Positions 62,218-64,000 of a stretch of DNA of 64,000 nt are shown here, piece by piece (the stretch's first letter is position 1; every line of letters begins with the position of its first letter). A program made the position numbers and the translations under genes. Source of the DNA: Bradyrhizobium sp. LLZ17 (GTDB taxonomy: Bacteria > Pseudomonadota > Alphaproteobacteria > Rhizobiales > Xanthobacteraceae); assembly GCF_041200145.1 (NCBI RefSeq), contig NZ_CP165734.1:2666001-2730000 (forward strand), given 5' to 3'. A model generated the notes under the pieces. The model worked only from the letters and a program-made list of their open reading frames with translations. It was not told the origin of the DNA and ran no database searches.

Positions 62218-62781
62218 CTACAGAGACGGCAAGGCGCGAAATGGCGAGGACGGGAGCCGAACCCGCGCGGTATCGCCAGCCGCGATGGCTCCGGCGGCCC
62301 TGACCACGCCCAGCACCCCGCATTTGAATTGAGGGCCCCTTTCCGCCGACGACAGCACCTGCCGTTTCAAGCCGGCCTGGAAACGGTCGATGAGGACACA
62401 GGGCGTCCGGAGGCCCGTTAATTCCACGATCGCCGTGGGTCCAAGCTCGATGAGCGTCCCGAGCGGCATCCGCTCGAGGTCCAGACCGGCAGTGGTGATG
62501 TTCTCACCGAGCTCTCCAGGTCGCAGCTCGAAGCCCGCGTCCGAGAGGGAGGCGAAGAGCTCAGACGGAATCAGGTGAACCTGCCGGAGATTGGCCAGGC
62601 GCGGCTGCCGGCGCGCGAGATACCGGTGCTTGACGAACGCGCCTGTGTGGGCGTCGCCTTCGACGCCCCGGCCTTCCACCAGCACGATCCGAGCCTGCGC
62701 GGGCTTGCTGAAGTGGTGACCGCGATCGGCCGCGACCGCGACCACGGTGCCCTCCAGCGACAAGCCGTGCCCCTGCTGCAT
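62218..62781 (-). CDS. MOSC domain protein
   Basis: 187 residues. The MOSC pattern of molybdenum-cofactor sulfurase C-terminal proteins is seen: RGVEGDAHTGAFVKHRY, then GELGENITTAG and IVELTGLRTPCVLID with the conserved Cys. The family binds sulfur-loaded or Moco-related groups and is often a stand-alone protein. ATG at 62781 overlaps the stop of the upstream polX-type gene (TGATG). Confidence 0.82.
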   Translation of the reverse strand: MQQGHGLSLEGTVVAVAADRGHHFSKPAQARIVLVEGRGVEGDAHTGAFVKHRYLARRQPRLANLRQVHLIPSELFASLSDAGFELRPGELGENITTAGLDLERMPLGTLIELGPTAIVELTGLRTPCVLIDRFQAGLKRQVLSSAERGPQFKCGVLGVVRAAGAIAAGDTARVRLPSSPFRALPSL

Positions 62782-64000
62782 CAGGCCGCCCGGGCGAAGG
62801 AGCGCCGCTTCTGGCGCAGGTAGCGCGTGATCTCCGGAAGCGTCATCGCGTTCAGCACCCTGTCCGGCGGCACGCCGCCCTTGCGCGCCATCTCGACACC
62901 CCAGTGCATGTGATCGAGCTCGGGGACGGAGTGGGCGTCCGGGTTGATGCTCATCATGCAGCCGAGTTCGAGCGCCGCCTGATGCCAGCGCCAGTCCAGG
63001 TCGAGCCGCCATGGGTGGGCGTTGATCTCGAGGACGACATCGTGCTTCGCGCAGGCCCGCATTACCATTTCGACGTCGATTTCGTAGCCTGGCCGCCGCT
63101 GCAGCTGTCGCCCGGTCATGTGGCCAATGATGGTGGTGTGAGGATCGGAGATGGCGCGCAGCAGCCGCTGCGTCTGCGCCTTGCGGTCAAGTTTGAAGCG
63201 ACTGTGGATGCTCGCGACTACGAAGTCGAAGAGTTCCAGCACGTCGTCTGGATAGTCCAGCGAGCCGTCGGCCAGAATGTCGGACTCGATGCCTTTCAGG
63301 ATCCGGAAATCCTTACCGAAGCGCTTGTTCAGCCGGTCGGTGTCCCGGTGCTGCTGCGCGATCTCTTCCTCCGAGAGGCCGCCCGCATAGTGCGCGGACT
63401 TGGAGTGGTCCGCGACGCCGAAATACTCGAAACCGCGCCGGCGCGTCGCGTTGGCCATCGTCTCCAATGTCTCCGTGCCGTCGGAGGCATCGGTGTGGCA
63501 ATGAAGGATTCCGCGCAAGTCCTTGTCGGTGACGAGCTTCGGCAGCTTGCCCTTCAAGGCCAGTTCGACCTCGCCGCGGCCCTCTCGCAGTTCAGGATCG
63601 ATGAACGGCAGGCCGAGAGCGCTATAGATCTGGGCCTCGTCGCCCGCGATCAGGGTGCGACCCTTGTGCAAGCCGTCGGCCTCCAACCGCATCTCTTTCT
63701 CGACGGCTAACGTCCGGAGCTGCTCGATGTGAGCGGCCGAGCCGGTCGCAAAGAGAAGAGTGGCGCCGAAGTGCTTGCGGTCGGACAGGCGGACCTGGAG
63801 CCCGTCCGTCGGAGACGGCTTCGCCACCTTCTCGATCTTGGCAGCCTCCGCGACGATCGTGAGGTCGCGCACCAATTCGCAGCCACGGCGGAAGTCGCCT
63901 GCGATCGTCACGCGCTTGAGCTCTGGACGGGCCCTGCGAAGCGAATCCTTGGCGTGCGCGAGCAGGGCGGCGGCACGGTGCAGGTGGAGGCGACCTTCTC
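62781..64000 (-). CDS. PolX-family DNA polymerase/PHP nuclease, 5' truncated by the window
   Basis: At least 406 residues; the start lies past 64000. The palm region reads AGDFRRGCELVRDLTIVAEA where PolX enzymes have G-D-I-D, so the second catalytic Asp is Thr; the third (usually QVDLR) reads QVRLS. The C-terminal PHP domain is complete: HCHTDASDG, VADHSKS, GIESDI, ASIHSRF, IGHMTGR and NPDAHS ligands. It likely acts as a nuclease or 3'-phosphatase and not as a polymerase. The MOSC gene is coupled downstream. Confidence 0.85.
   Translation of the reverse strand, partial: EGRLHLHRAAALLAHAKDSLRRARPELKRVTIAGDFRRGCELVRDLTIVAEAAKIEKVAKPSPTDGLQVRLSDRKHFGATLLFATGSAAHIEQLRTLAVEKEMRLEADGLHKGRTLIAGDEAQIYSALGLPFIDPELREGRGEVELALKGKLPKLVTDKDLRGILHCHTDASDGTETLETMANATRRRGFEYFGVADHSKSAHYAGGLSEEEIAQQHRDTDRLNKRFGKDFRILKGIESDILADGSLDYPDDVLELFDFVVASIHSRFKLDRKAQTQRLLRAISDPHTTIIGHMTGRQLQRRPGYEIDVEMVMRACAKHDVVLEINAHPWRLDLDWRWHQAALELGCMMSINPDAHSVPELDHMHWGVEMARKGGVPPDRVLNAMTLPEITRYLRQKRRSFARAA

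Noticed and set aside
62904..63710. 268-codon open frame antisense to PolX
   Set aside because: The PHP motifs are on the minus strand; this is a shadow.
1..64000. tRNA, rRNA and CRISPR arrays
   Set aside because: No cloverleaf with a TTCRA arm, no rRNA segments and no regular spaced repeats were seen.

Overview
This is a GC-rich chromosomal segment of an alphaproteobacterium, most likely Bradyrhizobium or a close relative (inference). The reasons are the strong G/C third-position bias, the orphan Tat-exported substrate-binding protein, the 'HGG...GN..A..HG' motif protein, the hairpin-rich intergenic repeats built on CTCTCCC or GGTGGGTTA, and a gene mix (urate hydroxylase, many SDR, VOC and isochorismatase enzymes) typical of soil rhizobia. 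Apart from one IS relic it carries no transposase or integrase, and it has no rRNA, tRNA or CRISPR array.

Layout. 0-2.7 kb: end of a sugar-type ABC importer (binding protein and two permeases). 2.7-5.3 kb: a TetR regulator divergent from an SDR and an MDR reductase, both frameshifted. 5.5-10 kb: an S9 peptidase, then an NCS2 permease with a biuret/triuret-hydrolase-like enzyme. 10-14.3 kb: HtrA-type protease, GMC dehydrogenase with its small subunit, and a secreted nuclease. 14.5-18.5 kb: cyoABCD quinol oxidase. 18.6-25 kb: SDR-CMD-SDR operon, sorbosone-type dehydrogenase, urate hydroxylase PuuD and a VOC protein. 25-29 kb: lytic transglycosylase (frameshifted), L,D-transpeptidase, NUDIX and a two-gene motif-protein pair. 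29-34 kb: a patchier stretch with two orphan binding proteins, two tandem Rnk/GreA-like proteins with a tiny membrane peptide, and an IS5-like relic. 34-49 kb: catabolic genes (MFS, M20 peptidases, an enolase-superfamily enzyme, CoA transferase, carboxylesterase with AraC regulator) and a large Mfd-like helicase.

49.6-59 kb is the accessory part. It holds a Cap4/DUF4297-like nuclease next to the C-terminal end of an SMC-type ATPase (a probable Lamassu remnant), a DUF2934 protein, a second HtrA protease, and a divergent pair resembling the traC/traA ends of a rhizobial transfer region, in which the TraA-like relaxase-helicase has lost its visible ATPase motifs. A HipBA toxin-antitoxin pair follows, with three well-formed operators over a near-consensus promoter. 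60-64 kb returns to core-like genes: an Ada-type regulator, an NTF2-like protein, a MOSC protein and the C-terminal part of PolX, whose polymerase acidic residues look lost while the PHP nuclease is intact.

At least four genes carry single-base frameshifts, and a fifth (the CoA transferase) probably has one at its start. Two of the five lie in short C or G runs. Either the assembly contains indel errors or these genes are newly broken. Raw reads are needed before calling them pseudogenes.
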